Shown: positions 17,713-25,002, counted from the first letter of the stretch. The stretch: DNA of 64,000 nt from Bacteroidetes bacterium UBA1935 (GCA_002337045.1 DDFF01000003.1:424427-488426); one strand, 5' to 3'. Translations and numbers: made by a program. Notes: a model not told the origin generated them from the sequence alone.

Positions 17713-18304
17713 TCTCTACAGACAAAGCTTTTGCAAGAAAAATATTTTTGATGATATTGAGGCTACAGAAAAGATATACCCATAATAAGTTAATAAGTAT
17801 CTTATTTTGTACATCTATTATCTCTTCGTACAAGAAGATAAAGAATACGCCTGAAGCATATATAAGAATTGCTGTATTAATCCAGAATTCAGATGAACGT
17901 TCTATAAAGTCCTGCTTAGGGTTTTTAATCATCTTATAAAAACCTAATACTGCATATATTATATATACAAGGTAAAACAAAGCACCAGCATACAAATTGA
18001 GTCGGAACACACTCAATGGAACATCAGAGTTATATGGTCTAATAAACAATGTATGACATATAAATACTATACTAAAAAATACGACAAGTGCTATTGATAA
18101 CTTATTATCCAATATCTGCTTTCTATAATAAAATGTTAGCAATACGAATTCAGTTAACAGAAATAAATTACCCTGTCCAGGTATTGGGCTACCTAACTGC
18201 TTCAAACCAAATGAAACAATATCAAAAATGAGGCATACTATAGCATACAGCCATAATATGCCCTTGCATTTTCTACCCAATACAATTGGTAGCAAATGTG
18301 ACAA
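17693..18304 (-). CDS. Multi-pass membrane protein coupled to histidine kinase
   Basis: About 203 residues with five to six hydrophobic segments (residues near 16-36, 46-60, 68-88, 103-122, 142-162, 168-190). The start is uncertain: no ATG is available at the N-terminus and TTG at 18304 is the best candidate. I do not recognise a named family. The 3' end overlaps the histidine kinase gene by 20 bases in another frame. A compact membrane protein with short loops in front of a one-helix kinase suggests a split sensor, in which this protein detects a membrane-soluble or membrane-borne signal; that role is inference. Base composition is more AT-rich than the kinase and regulator genes. Confidence 0.7.
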   Translation of the reverse strand: MSHLLPIVLGRKCKGILWLYAIVCLIFDIVSFGLKQLGSPIPGQGNLFLLTEFVLLTFYYRKQILDNKLSIALVVFFSIVFICHTLFIRPYNSDVPLSVFRLNLYAGALFYLVYIIYAVLGFYKMIKNPKQDFIERSSEFWINTAILIYASGVFFIFLYEEIIDVQNKILINLLWVYLFCSLNIIKNIFLAKALSVENGSDKR

Positions 18305-18341
18305 ATTTGATATATACTGGATTATGTAGATAAAGAAACTA

Positions 18342-18845
18342 TTACGGATGTTCGTTACTTAAATCATAAAACTTAACAGTACCACCACTTACAGCTTTGA
18401 ATACAATATCATATTCGTTAGCTGCATTCTTTGCTTTGTAGAAGTGAAACTCCTGCACATCCATCATTTGCTTGATGCCCTTAAATAATGGTATTGAATA
18501 GTAGCGGAATATCTCCAGCATTTCTACTAACTCCATTGTTATATTATTTGTGTTCACATCATTTTCATCCATGTGAAAACGCAGGCGCATGTTTGTGCAA
18601 TCTGCATTCTCAATAAGGCCATTCACTTCAGCCCAGTCTATAATAGTTGGCGAAGGAACTGATGCACCGAAAAATGCAGACACCATCGTATTGAACTTGG
18701 CCTCTGTTATCTTGTGATTGTTGGCAATAGCCAGCTGGTCGGCGGGGTTGGTACAGTCATACCTTGTTTCTGTATTGTCCATAGTTAGTTTGTTTGCTAT
18801 AAAGATATACGAAGCTTCGAGGTTTGTGCAAGTATCCCTGTCCAT
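18342..18845 (-). CDS. Hypothetical protein upstream of two-component genes
   Basis: 167 residues from the ATG at 18845, or 146 from a second ATG at 18782 (MDNTETRYD); nothing in the sequence decides between them. The protein is soluble, acidic, with scattered Cys (CTNLEAS, CTNPADQ, CTNMRL), no signal peptide and no membrane segment. The triplet CTN recurs three times. I do not recognise a family. It is 37 bases upstream of the membrane protein gene on the same strand and may be the first gene of the operon with the two-component system. Confidence 0.65.
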   Translation of the reverse strand: MDRDTCTNLEASYIFIANKLTMDNTETRYDCTNPADQLAIANNHKITEAKFNTMVSAFFGASVPSPTIIDWAEVNGLIENADCTNMRLRFHMDENDVNTNNITMELVEMLEIFRYYSIPLFKGIKQMMDVQEFHFYKAKNAANEYDIVFKAVSGGTVKFYDLSNEHP

Positions 18846-19026
18846 TTCACGTATCGATTCGCAGAAAATGCGTATTTCTACGCAGCAAAATCACGAATAT
18901 TCAACCTTGTATGCGCAATGTCCGTTTCTGAACTTTACATCGTAACACAGCCCCATATAGCTTTACACTATTATCATTTACCCCTTATATGAAATAATAC
19001 ATCCACCCACGCACCCCTAATGAACG

Positions 19027-19057
19027 CCCCGCCCTTCAAAAGGCGGGGATTTTTTTA
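19027..19057 (+). terminator. Rho-independent terminator without a gene before it
   Basis: CCCCGCC and GGCGGGG arms around a short loop, followed by a run of seven T residues interrupted by one A. The T-run is only on the plus strand. The nearest upstream plus-strand gene ends at 14764, so the source of the transcript is unknown; a small RNA or a lost gene are the options. Confidence 0.75.
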
Positions 19058-19136
19058 GTTGCTGATGCCCAAATTAAATACTGCTTAAAATTGAGCCATT
19101 CATTATGGCGAAACATAGATTGACGATACATTTGTA

Positions 19137-19144
19137 AAACACTT
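19137..19144 (+). promoter_or_regulatory. Bacteroidota -7 box (TACATTTG)
   Basis: Full match to TAnnTTTG, 17 bases before the ATG at 19162. Confidence 0.6.
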
Positions 19145-19161
19145 TATAAAACCTTTTTAAT

Positions 19162-20769
19162 ATGAGATACCTCACAACTCTTAATTTATTATTACTATCC
19201 GCATTCAGCGCTACTGCGCAGCTTTCTTTCAACGAAATAGTTTTAAATCCGGGAGCGGCATCATCCAGCCCACACAGCATGAGGGCTGTAAATGGCACAA
19301 TGTACTTTCAGGCAGAACGTGCAGGACAAGGCAACGAACTCTGGGCTACAGATGGTACTGCATCGGGCACCAGATTTATCAAAGACCTGTACAGCGGCCT
19401 CAACAGCTCAAACCCGCACAGTTTCGTTGGCATGAATGGCAAAGTGTATTTTCTGGCAAAGGGCGCCAACAACACCGATGACCTGTGGGAAACAGATGGC
19501 ACCACAACAGGAACGAAAGTAATATTCCAAAGCACTATCAATAGTGCTATCGGATCTACAGACCTGCAGATAATGAATGGCAAACTATATTTTGTCGCAA
19601 CAACAATTGCAGAAGGCGCAGAAATATGGGAGAGTGACGGAACAACAGCCGGCACTAAACTATTAAAAGACATCAATCCAGGTAGTGGCAATGGTTGGTT
19701 TGGCAATAGGCTAGTATATAACAACAAGCTATACTTTGAGGCCTTTGACGGTACCAGCAGTACATTATGGTGTACGGATGGCACTACTGCAGGCACTATA
19801 AAAGTAAGCACCAATCCTGTTTCACACATCTGCAATATGTGCGTGATGAACAATATGCTATACTTTACCGCAACAGATGCTACAGGACGCGTGCTTTATA
19901 AAACTGACGGCAGCAATGCGGGCACTGTACCTGTAGCTACCCTTAGTACCAGCACTACTATTGTGCCTCTAACAACAGAGGAAGTAATTGTGAACAACAA
20001 ACTGTATTTTGTAAGTGCCGACAATAATAACACTCAGCAAATATGGGCAACAGATGGCACTGCTACTGGCACAACAAAGCTGAAGGAAATAAGCAACACC
20101 ACTTCTGATGCGATAAAAAACCTAACCATATACAATGGCAATGCATACTTTGTAATACAAAACAATAACAGCGCAGTACTATACAATACAGATGGCATAA
20201 CCGGCAATACCAAAACTGCAAACGGGTTTACTACAAATGCAAATACTTTTACAAAAATAACAGACGTAACGAGCCATAATGGCTATTTGTATTTCACTGC
20301 GTATTCGCCATACAACCTTAGCAATCAACTATATGCGGTAAATTCTGATGGCGAACTGATGAATATAAAACCAGCAGGTAATAGTGTAATAAACACAATG
20401 CCTTATAGTAGCGGCAATATATTCTCATTCAACAATAAGCTTTTTGTAGCAGCCGGCTATAACAGCAACGAGGGCTTTGAGCTTTGGAGTATAGATGGCA
20501 CACCAACAAGCATTAGCAACACTGCTGCAAAAGTTGCCCATACATTCAAACTGTATCCCAACCCTGCAACAGATATACTGCATATAAAAACAGGCAACAT
20601 CAACAAGCAGGTAAGCATCCGTATTACCAACCAATTGGGCCAAACGGTATTGGCTGAAGACATAACAGGCAAAAACACCATATCGTTGCAAGGTATTGCA
20701 CCGGGCATCTACACTGCAACTATTGATGCCGATGGCGTACGCGAAACACAACAACTAACAATTCAATAA
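19162..20769 (+). CDS. Separate, divergent ELWxDGT-repeat protein with T9SS domain
   Basis: 535 residues, signal peptide 1-19 (MRYLTTLNLLLLSAFSATA). Repeats: ELWATDGTASGT, DLWETDGTTTGT, EIWESDGTTAGT, TLWCTDGTTAGT, VLYKTDGSNAGT, QIWATDGTATGT, VLYNTDGITGNT, a decayed QLYAVNSDG and a closing ELWSIDGT. It lies 4.4 kb from the main array, behind the two-component/sheath cluster. Its sorting domain (LYPNPATDILHIKTGN ... LQGIAPGIYTATIDADG) is clearly different from the shared one of the array, although the ISLQGIAPG core is kept. It therefore seems not to take part in the exchange that keeps the other nine domains alike. Confidence 0.93.
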   Translation: MRYLTTLNLLLLSAFSATAQLSFNEIVLNPGAASSSPHSMRAVNGTMYFQAERAGQGNELWATDGTASGTRFIKDLYSGLNSSNPHSFVGMNGKVYFLAKGANNTDDLWETDGTTTGTKVIFQSTINSAIGSTDLQIMNGKLYFVATTIAEGAEIWESDGTTAGTKLLKDINPGSGNGWFGNRLVYNNKLYFEAFDGTSSTLWCTDGTTAGTIKVSTNPVSHICNMCVMNNMLYFTATDATGRVLYKTDGSNAGTVPVATLSTSTTIVPLTTEEVIVNNKLYFVSADNNNTQQIWATDGTATGTTKLKEISNTTSDAIKNLTIYNGNAYFVIQNNNSAVLYNTDGITGNTKTANGFTTNANTFTKITDVTSHNGYLYFTAYSPYNLSNQLYAVNSDGELMNIKPAGNSVINTMPYSSGNIFSFNNKLFVAAGYNSNEGFELWSIDGTPTSISNTAAKVAHTFKLYPNPATDILHIKTGNINKQVSIRITNQLGQTVLAEDITGKNTISLQGIAPGIYTATIDADGVRETQQLTIQ

Positions 20770-20790
20770 TACACACCGACTTCTTACAAT

Positions 20791-20817
20791 AAAAGCCCCG
20801 CATTGTGCGGGGCTTTT
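20791..20817 (+). terminator. Rho-independent terminator
   Basis: AAAAGCCCCGC / GCGGGGCTTTTT perfect stem with T-tract, 21 bases after the stop at 20769. Confidence 0.9.
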
Positions 20818-21106
20818 TCTTTGCCATTCACCCAAAAATGACAATAAACCGCACACCAAAAACCTCTAAAAACAAGCCATCATGAGGCTTCTACACAAAT
20901 AACAGACAATAATAAGCCCAAAAATGAGGCCAAATAGAAACGCGCAAAAGGGGTGATTTTTTAATTTTACTAATGTGATAATACCTCTAAGCAGGAACAA
21001 CCATATTTTTTGTTTGTTTTGTTTGGAAGGGGCGGTTCTCCGCCCTTTATTTAAAGCATCACAATCAAGATAAGATTCTTTTACCCCGTGCATTAGTGCA
21101 TAAAAT

Positions 21107-21150
21107 AAAAATCCCTGTGGTGCAACACCCCATTGCCCCGGGGATTTTTT
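21107..21150. terminator. Terminator-like branched hairpin
   Basis: AAAAATCCC (21107-21115) pairs with GGGATTTTT (21141-21149), enclosing an inner GGTG-CAA-CACC hairpin. It ends 11 bases before the -7 box of the next gene and has A- and T-runs on both sides, so it could stop transcription from either direction. Confidence 0.55.
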
Positions 21151-21160
21151 CATTACTGCT

Positions 21161-21168
21161 TATCTTTG
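21161..21168 (+). promoter_or_regulatory. Bacteroidota -7 box (TATCTTTG)
   Basis: Full TAnnTTTG match ending only 4 bases before the ATG at 21173. The transcript would start at or very near the start codon, implying a leaderless mRNA, or else the real start codon lies further in. Confidence 0.55.
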
Positions 21169-21172
21169 CACT

Positions 21173-21397
21173 ATGGATAAACAACAGGAAACTGAGATTC
21201 ATAAACAACTGATAGATATCAGCATCAAATCGCACATACAATCATTGGTTACAGAGGGGCTGATAGACGAAAGTGATTTTTACCTGAATGCCGACGGAGA
21301 CAAGATGATAAACATAACCGATGATGCGGGAGATGTAATTGTTTTCAACTACACACTAGGCAAACTGCACAACTATGCTGGCCGTATGCGGGACTGA
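21173..21397 (+). CDS. Small hypothetical protein
   Basis: 74 residues, soluble, acidic, with no signal peptide. The N-terminal half is helical and charged (KQQETEIHKQLIDISIKSHIQSLV); the C-terminal half looks like a small beta hairpin (FYLNADGDKMINITDDAGDVIVFNY). I do not recognise a family. A good TAnnTTTG box stands immediately before the ATG and the codon use resembles its neighbours, so I think the gene is real. The next gene follows after 180 bases and probably has its own promoter. Confidence 0.6.
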   Translation: MDKQQETEIHKQLIDISIKSHIQSLVTEGLIDESDFYLNADGDKMINITDDAGDVIVFNYTLGKLHNYAGRMRD

Positions 21398-21577
21398 TGT
21401 CGCTACAACAATACACGTTTTAACACTAATTAACGCAGGCAATCCCCTTTAGCACTGCCTGTTACCACTATCATCATAAATTATTCTACAAAGGTTTAAC
21501 AGTACTCTTGCCTGTCTGTGCTATGCGCTTCATAGCTTTGCACAAACTGATTGATCAACACTAAAAAATCAACTACA

Positions 21578-21907
21578 ATGAAAAAATTGAAAATGTTACT
21601 CCTTGCATCTGCGTGTATGTTTGCTATATCATCTTGTGGTGATGACCATACTACTGCCGAAGAAGCAGGTGCTGCAATAGATGCAAAAGTAGATAGCGCA
21701 CAAGCTAGTATGGATGCAGCTGCAGAAAACGCAGAACAGAAAATGGATACTGCTGCACAGAAAGTAGAAACTGCCGCAGATAAAGCTGCTGAAAAAGTAG
21801 AAGACGCAGCGCAGAAAACAGGCGAAGCTGTAAAAGATGGCGCAGCAAAAGCAGCAGGCAAAGTAGAAGACGCTGCTAAAAAAGCGAAAGAAGATCTGAA
21901 AAAATAA
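21578..21907 (+). CDS. Ala/Lys-rich lipoprotein with coiled-coil repeats
   Basis: 109 residues from the ATG at 21578; an earlier in-frame ATG would spoil the signal peptide. The signal peptide ends in the lipobox ISSC (Cys about residue 20), followed by GDD, so the protein should be lipidated. The mature part is low-complexity helix made of repeated blocks such as AAQKVETAADKAAEKVEDAAQKT, reminiscent of LEA-like or YtxH/CsbD-type stress proteins in composition only. Acidic residues after the Cys leave it open whether it is surface exposed. It ends 30 bases before a strong shared hairpin facing the 11-gene paralogue array. Confidence 0.85.
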   Translation: MKKLKMLLLASACMFAISSCGDDHTTAEEAGAAIDAKVDSAQASMDAAAENAEQKMDTAAQKVETAADKAAEKVEDAAQKTGEAVKDGAAKAAGKVEDAAKKAKEDLKK

Positions 21908-21936
21908 TTGCCCCTTTCACAAGAGAACAAACAAGA

Positions 21937-21968
21937 ATGGCGCACTATGTAGTGCGCCATCTTCTTTT
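21937..21968. terminator. Terminator between convergent genes
   Basis: ATGGCGCACT and AGTGCGCCAT form a perfect 10-bp stem with the loop ATGT (21937-21960), followed by CTTCTTTT on the plus side. It separates the lipoprotein gene from the last gene of the minus-strand array and may serve both. Confidence 0.85.
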
Positions 21969-21992
21969 ATATCCTTATTATACAGAGCTATA

Positions 21993-22541
21993 TTACAGTT
22001 GCGTAGCAGTGTAAACTACATCTACAGTATAAGTACCTGCAGGGTATGTAAAACCCGGAGTTGCATTGTACATTACACTGAATGTTTGGTTACCACCGTT
22101 GTTTGCGTTAGTTATCAGGTTTGCAGCTGTGTTAGAAAGACCGCTGTAAGCAGAAGCACTGAACGGAGAAGCTATAGCACCACCTGTTGCGTTTGCACTT
22201 ACTTTCAGTGCCAGAACACCAGATACAGGCATTACAGGAGCAGGAGTTGTTGTACCTGTGTATGAAAAGTTAGCATTGTTAGTTTTTACAGTAACACCGA
22301 ATTTTTTGTTAGAACGTACTTTCAGTTCTTGTGCACCAGATGCTACACCATTTGCGTAGTCGTTAACTGTGTTGAAAGCCAGGTTAACAGCAGCACCTGT
22401 AGCTGTAGTAGATCCTGTAAAAGTCAACTCGATTGCGTTGCTCAGATTCAGGTTAACTGTTTGTGTAGCTGTGGAAGCAACTTGTGCTTTTGCTGCGAAA
22501 CCAGCGATAGCAAGAACGGCAATTGAAAGTAATTTTTTCAT
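21993..22541 (-). CDS. Exported array-family protein 1 (class B promoter)
   Basis: 182 residues from the ATG at 22541 (signal peptide MKKLLSIAVLAIAGFAAKA, cleavage before Gln20). It belongs to a family with eleven tandem copies here, defined by STATQTVNLNLSNAIELTF at the mature N-terminus, FNTVNDYANGV, LKVRSNKKFGVTVKTNN, TTPAPVMPVSGVL and the C-terminal strand PGFTYPAGTYTVDVVYTATQ. The alternating hydrophobic pattern and absence of helices suggest an all-beta, Ig-like or pilin-like sandwich whose last strand is the C-terminus. There is no sorting domain, lipobox or membrane anchor. I cannot assign a named family; the layout recalls DUF4402, spore-coat U and WxL-like surface proteins without a clear match. 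Last gene of the array in transcription order. Confidence 0.88.
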   Translation of the reverse strand: MKKLLSIAVLAIAGFAAKAQVASTATQTVNLNLSNAIELTFTGSTTATGAAVNLAFNTVNDYANGVASGAQELKVRSNKKFGVTVKTNNANFSYTGTTTPAPVMPVSGVLALKVSANATGGAIASPFSASAYSGLSNTAANLITNANNGGNQTFSVMYNATPGFTYPAGTYTVDVVYTATQL

Positions 22542-22595
22542 TTTGATTGTTTGTTTGATTTGGTTAAAGATGTTTGTTTTGTTTGTTTGATAATG

Positions 22596-22679
22596 CAAAG
22601 ATGCAACGCGAAATGCCCATTTAACGAAAAAACGAGCCTCCTTAACCCTGCCTTAGCAAGCGGTTAACGGACGATTAAC
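22596..22679 (-). promoter_or_regulatory. Class B promoter: 4 x 11-bp repeats plus -7 box
   Basis: On the plus strand the -7 box complement CAAAGATG lies at 22596-22603 (CATCTTTG on the minus strand). After a 38-bp gap come TTAAC at 22642, TTAGC at 22653, TTAAC at 22664 and TTAAC at 22675, an exact 11-bp period. This arrangement is shared with three other paralogues. An additional TTAAC at 22621 falls outside the register. Confidence 0.75.
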
Positions 22680-22794
22680 ATCTACATCTTTCTGAAAATC
22701 ACAATTAATTGATTTTCAATGATTTAAAACATTTTTAACCACAAATACAAATCGTTAACAAATACCCTGATTTTCACCATTTCACCCCTGAAAA

Positions 22795-23340
22795 CTATAA
22801 CTGGGTAGCCGTATAGATAACATCTGTTGTGTATGTACCTGCCGGAAATGTGAAGCCTGGTGTTGCCCTGTATACTATGGTAAAGTTCTGATCTCCCCCG
22901 TTTACACCATAGTACAGAAAGGTCCAGTCTATGTGGTCTATATAATCGTAGCGGTTGTTTACCCAGCTCCATCCACCGGTATTGTTTTGTGTCATTTTAA
23001 AGTACAATACACTACCTACATACATCTGTGGCGCTGGTGATGTTGTGCCTGAATAGGTAAAATAAGCATTGCTTGATTTTACAGACAGGTTGAACATTTT
23101 GTTCGACCTCACCCTCATTTGTATCGGTGCACTTTCCAAACCGTTTGCATAGTCATTCACCGTATTGAAAGCAAAATTGACAGCGGCACCGGTTGCACTG
23201 TTGTTAGCCACAAAAGTCAGTTCAATGGCATCTGTCAGATTCAGGTTGGTAGTTTGCGTTGCTGTGGATGATGGATTCTGGGCCCTTACAGCCGCCGCAA
23301 GCAGTACCAGAACTGCAGTGAACAGTAAGATTTTTTTCAT
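22795..23340 (-). CDS. Exported array-family protein 2 (divergent, no own promoter seen)
   Basis: 181 residues, signal peptide 1-20 (MKKILLFTAVLVLLAAAVRA, cleavage before Gln21). It keeps the family frame (SSTATQTTNLNLTDAIELTF, FNTVNDYANGL, RVRSNKMFNLSVK, PGFTFPAGTYTTDVIYTATQ), but the region between the two halves is replaced by an aromatic-rich stretch (WSWVNNRYDYIDHIDWTFLYY) found in no other copy. The 94-base gap to the next paralogue upstream holds a terminator and no TAnnTTTG box, so this gene is probably expressed by read-through from the gene at 23435-23983. Different surface chemistry at the tip of the fold is a possible result of the aromatic insert. Confidence 0.87.
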   Translation of the reverse strand: MKKILLFTAVLVLLAAAVRAQNPSSTATQTTNLNLTDAIELTFVANNSATGAAVNFAFNTVNDYANGLESAPIQMRVRSNKMFNLSVKSSNAYFTYSGTTSPAPQMYVGSVLYFKMTQNNTGGWSWVNNRYDYIDHIDWTFLYYGVNGGDQNFTIVYRATPGFTFPAGTYTTDVIYTATQL

Positions 23341-23382
23341 TGTGTGTTTTGTTTGTTTTGAAAAGCCCTTGATTTTGCATTA

Positions 23383-23412
23383 AAGAAGGGCGCTTTCTAC
23401 AGCACCCTTCTT
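23383..23412 (-). terminator. Terminator within the array
   Basis: AAGAAGGGYGCT arms with a 6-base loop (one G-T pair), about 25-50 bases after the stop of the gene at 23435-23983, followed by TTTAAT on the minus strand. A weak T-run fits partial read-through into the next gene. Confidence 0.75.
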
Positions 23413-23434
23413 TTTATTAAAGCGTAGAGAGAGA

Positions 23435-23983
23435 CTAGATTTGAGTAGCTGTATAAACTACGTCTACTGTGTAAGTACCTGCAGGGTAAGTGAAACCAGG
23501 AGTTGCTTCATACATTACGCTGAAAGTTTGGTTACCACCGTTCAAGCCATTGCTTATCAGGTTTGCTGCTGTAGAAGACAATGTGCTGTATGCAGTAGCG
23601 CTGAATGGAGTAGCAATAGTACCACCTGTACCGTTAGCACTTACTTTCAGGCCCAGAACGCCAGATACAGGCATTACAGGAGCAGGAGTAGTAGTACCTG
23701 TGTAAGAGAAGTTAGGGTTGTTTGTTTTTACTGTAACACCAAATTTTTTGTTAGAACGTACTTTCAGTTGTTGTGCTGCAGATTCTACGCCGTTTGCATA
23801 GTCGTTTACAGTGTTGAAAGCAAGGTTTACTGCTGCACCTGTTGCAGAGTTGTTACCGGTGAAAGTCAGTTCGATTGCGTTGCTCAGGTTCAGGTTTACT
23901 GTCTGAGTAGCTGTAGATGAAACTTGCGCTTTAGAAGCGAAACCTACGATTGAAAGTGCTGCGATTGCGATTACTTTTTTCAT
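23435..23983 (-). CDS. Exported array-family protein 3 (class A promoter)
   Basis: 182 residues, signal peptide MKKVIAIAALSIVGFASKA (cleavage before Gln20). It is close to copy 4 in sequence (same TFTGNNSATGA / GVESAAQQLKVRSNKKF / SATAYSTLSSTAANLISNGLNGGNQTFSVMYEATPGF blocks). The AYSTLSSTAANLI segment replaces the shorter SYTSLS version of copies 6 and 10. Its leader is about 155 bases and contains a two-hairpin insertion absent from the otherwise similar leaders of its sisters. It lies upstream of copy 2 with which it may share a transcript. Confidence 0.9.
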   Translation of the reverse strand: MKKVIAIAALSIVGFASKAQVSSTATQTVNLNLSNAIELTFTGNNSATGAAVNLAFNTVNDYANGVESAAQQLKVRSNKKFGVTVKTNNPNFSYTGTTTPAPVMPVSGVLGLKVSANGTGGTIATPFSATAYSTLSSTAANLISNGLNGGNQTFSVMYEATPGFTYPAGTYTVDVVYTATQI

Positions 23984-24044
23984 TGTGTTGTTTTGTTTTT
24001 TGTTTTTGTTAATTGATGAATTGTTTGTGTTTATTTATTTTTTG

Positions 24045-24093
24045 CCTGCCTGCCGTCAGGCAGGTTTGTCTTGCTTGTCTACCGTCAGGTAGA
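24045..24093. repeat. REP-like double hairpin inserted in a leader
   Basis: CCTGCCTG (24045-24052) pairs perfectly with CAGGCAGG (24057-24064) over loop CCGT, and TCTACC (24078-24083) with GGTAGA (24088-24093) over loop GTCA. The two share a CCGTCAGG core. The equivalent leaders of copies 4, 6 and 8 lack these bases but match on both sides, so this looks like an inserted palindromic repeat of the kind often seen between genes. Confidence 0.65.
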
Positions 24094-24145
24094 TTTGGTT
24101 TGCGGCCTTACGGGGCTGCTGTGTTTTTTGTTTGTTTTGATAATG

Positions 24146-24190
24146 CAAACATACATCTGCCAATGCCCCTGTCACATCACTAACATTAGT
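24146..24190 (-). promoter_or_regulatory. Class A promoter: palindrome plus -7 box
   Basis: -7 box TATGTTTG on the minus strand (24146-24153), then 25 bp upstream the palindrome ACTAACATTAGT (24179-24190; arms ACTAA/TTAGT). The -33 position holds GATG in place of TTTG, which suggests dependence on an activator. ATCACTA at 24176-24182 recurs at 24198-24204, 22 bp apart. Confidence 0.72.
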
Positions 24191-24251
24191 AGTTATTATC
24201 ACTATCTGCCTGATTAACAAGCCGTTTACAAATCATTGCACTGCTATAAAA

Positions 24252-24273
24252 AAGCGCCGCATAGCGACGCTCT
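24252..24273 (-). terminator. Rho-independent terminator
   Basis: GCGTCGC/GCGGCGC stem (minus strand) followed by CTTTTTT, about 25-45 bases after the stop of copy 4 at 24297. Confidence 0.8.
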
Positions 24274-24296
24274 TATTTCATTCCCCCACTTATATA

Positions 24297-24845
24297 TTAG
24301 ATTTGAGTAGCAGTGTATACTACGTCTACAGTGTATGTACCTGCAGGGTATGTAAAGCCGGGAGTTGCTTCATACATTACGCTGAAAGTTTGGTTACCAC
24401 CGTTCAGGCCATTGCTTATCAGGTTTGCTGCAGTAGAAGACAATGTGCTGTATGCAGTAGCGCTGAATGGAGTAGCAATAGTACCACCTGTACCGTTTGC
24501 ACTTACTTTCAGGCCCAGCACGCCACTTACAGGCATTACAGGAGCTGGAGTTGTAGAACCTGTGTAAGAGAAGCTTGCGTTGTTTGTTTTTACTGTAACA
24601 CCGAATTTTTTGTTAGAACGTACTTTCAGTTGTTGTGCTGCAGATTCTACACCGTTTGCATAGTCGTTAACTGTGTTGAAAGCAAGGTTTACTGCTGCAC
24701 CTGTTGCAGAGCTGTTACCTGTAAAAGTCAGTTCGATTGCGTTGCTCAGGTTCAGGTTTACTGTCTGAGTAGCTGTTGAAGATGTCTGTGCGTTTGCTGC
24801 GAAACCAGAGATTGCGAGTGCTGCGATTGCGATTACTTTTTTCAT
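24297..24845 (-). CDS. Exported array-family protein 4 (class A promoter)
   Basis: 182 residues, signal peptide MKKVIAIAALAISGFAANA (cleavage before Gln20), which is identical to that of copies 6 and 8. The mature protein differs from copy 3 at only a few positions (for example NASFSYTGST in place of NPNFSYTGTT), so these neighbours are a recent duplication. It has no Cys and no lipobox. Its leader of about 110 bases ends in AAAACAAAAAACAAACACAATG and carries the conserved leader element. Confidence 0.9.
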   Translation of the reverse strand: MKKVIAIAALAISGFAANAQTSSTATQTVNLNLSNAIELTFTGNSSATGAAVNLAFNTVNDYANGVESAAQQLKVRSNKKFGVTVKTNNASFSYTGSTTPAPVMPVSGVLGLKVSANGTGGTIATPFSATAYSTLSSTAANLISNGLNGGNQTFSVMYEATPGFTYPAGTYTVDVVYTATQI

Positions 24846-24957
24846 TGTGTTTGTTTTTTGTTTTGTTAATTGATGAATTGTTTGTGTTTATTTTTTGCTT
24901 TGCTTGGTTGCTGCCTTACGGGGCTGCTGTGTTTTTTGTTTGTTTGTTTTGATAATG

Positions 24958-25002
24958 CAAACATACACCCGCAAATACCCCTTTCACATCACTAACTATA
25001 GT
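24958..25002 (-). promoter_or_regulatory. Class A promoter: palindrome plus -7 box
   Basis: TATGTTTG on the minus strand at 24958-24965, then 25 bp to ACTAACTATAGT (24991-25002; arms ACTA/TAGT). ATCACTA occurs at 24988-24994 and again at 25009-25015. Confidence 0.72.

Larger units (their letters stand above)
18846..19161. other. Intergenic region, 316 bases, with orphan terminator
   Basis: Divergent space between the hypothetical gene on the left and the tenth ELWxDGT gene on the right. It holds a strong plus-strand terminator (19027-19057) that follows no recognisable gene, and the TACATTTG promoter box of the next gene (19137-19144). No convincing open reading frame is present. Confidence 0.7.
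20770..21172. other. Intergenic region, 403 bases, with three hairpins
   Basis: Holds the terminator of the ELWxDGT gene (20791-20817), a hairpin with AAGGGGCGG/CCGCCCTT arms at 21027-21047, a larger stem at 21107-21150 and the promoter of the next gene. The phrase CCCAAAAATGA occurs twice (near 20831 and 20918) and also upstream of the ELWxDGT genes at 9530 and 11381. No credible gene is seen. Confidence 0.65.
23984..24296. other. Intergenic region, 313 bases: leader, promoter, terminator
   Basis: Contains the leader of copy 3 with a REP-like insertion (24045-24093), the conserved leader element GCAGCCCCGTAAGGC-like at 24106-24121 (minus strand), the class A promoter (24146-24190) and the terminator of copy 4 (24252-24273). 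No coding sequence. Confidence 0.7.

Noticed and set aside
14801..18845. A phage or complete contractile injection system cluster around the sheath gene
   Set aside because: Only the sheath protein is found; no other structural, lysis or replication gene is present in the window.
24303..24779. Long Cys/Tyr/Val-rich reading frames on the plus strand opposite the paralogue genes (also at 23441, 26200, 27605, 28420)
   Set aside because: They recur opposite each copy only because the minus-strand genes are alike; composition is what the reverse complement of Thr/Ala/Asn/Val codons gives, and they lack signal peptides, promoters and terminators.
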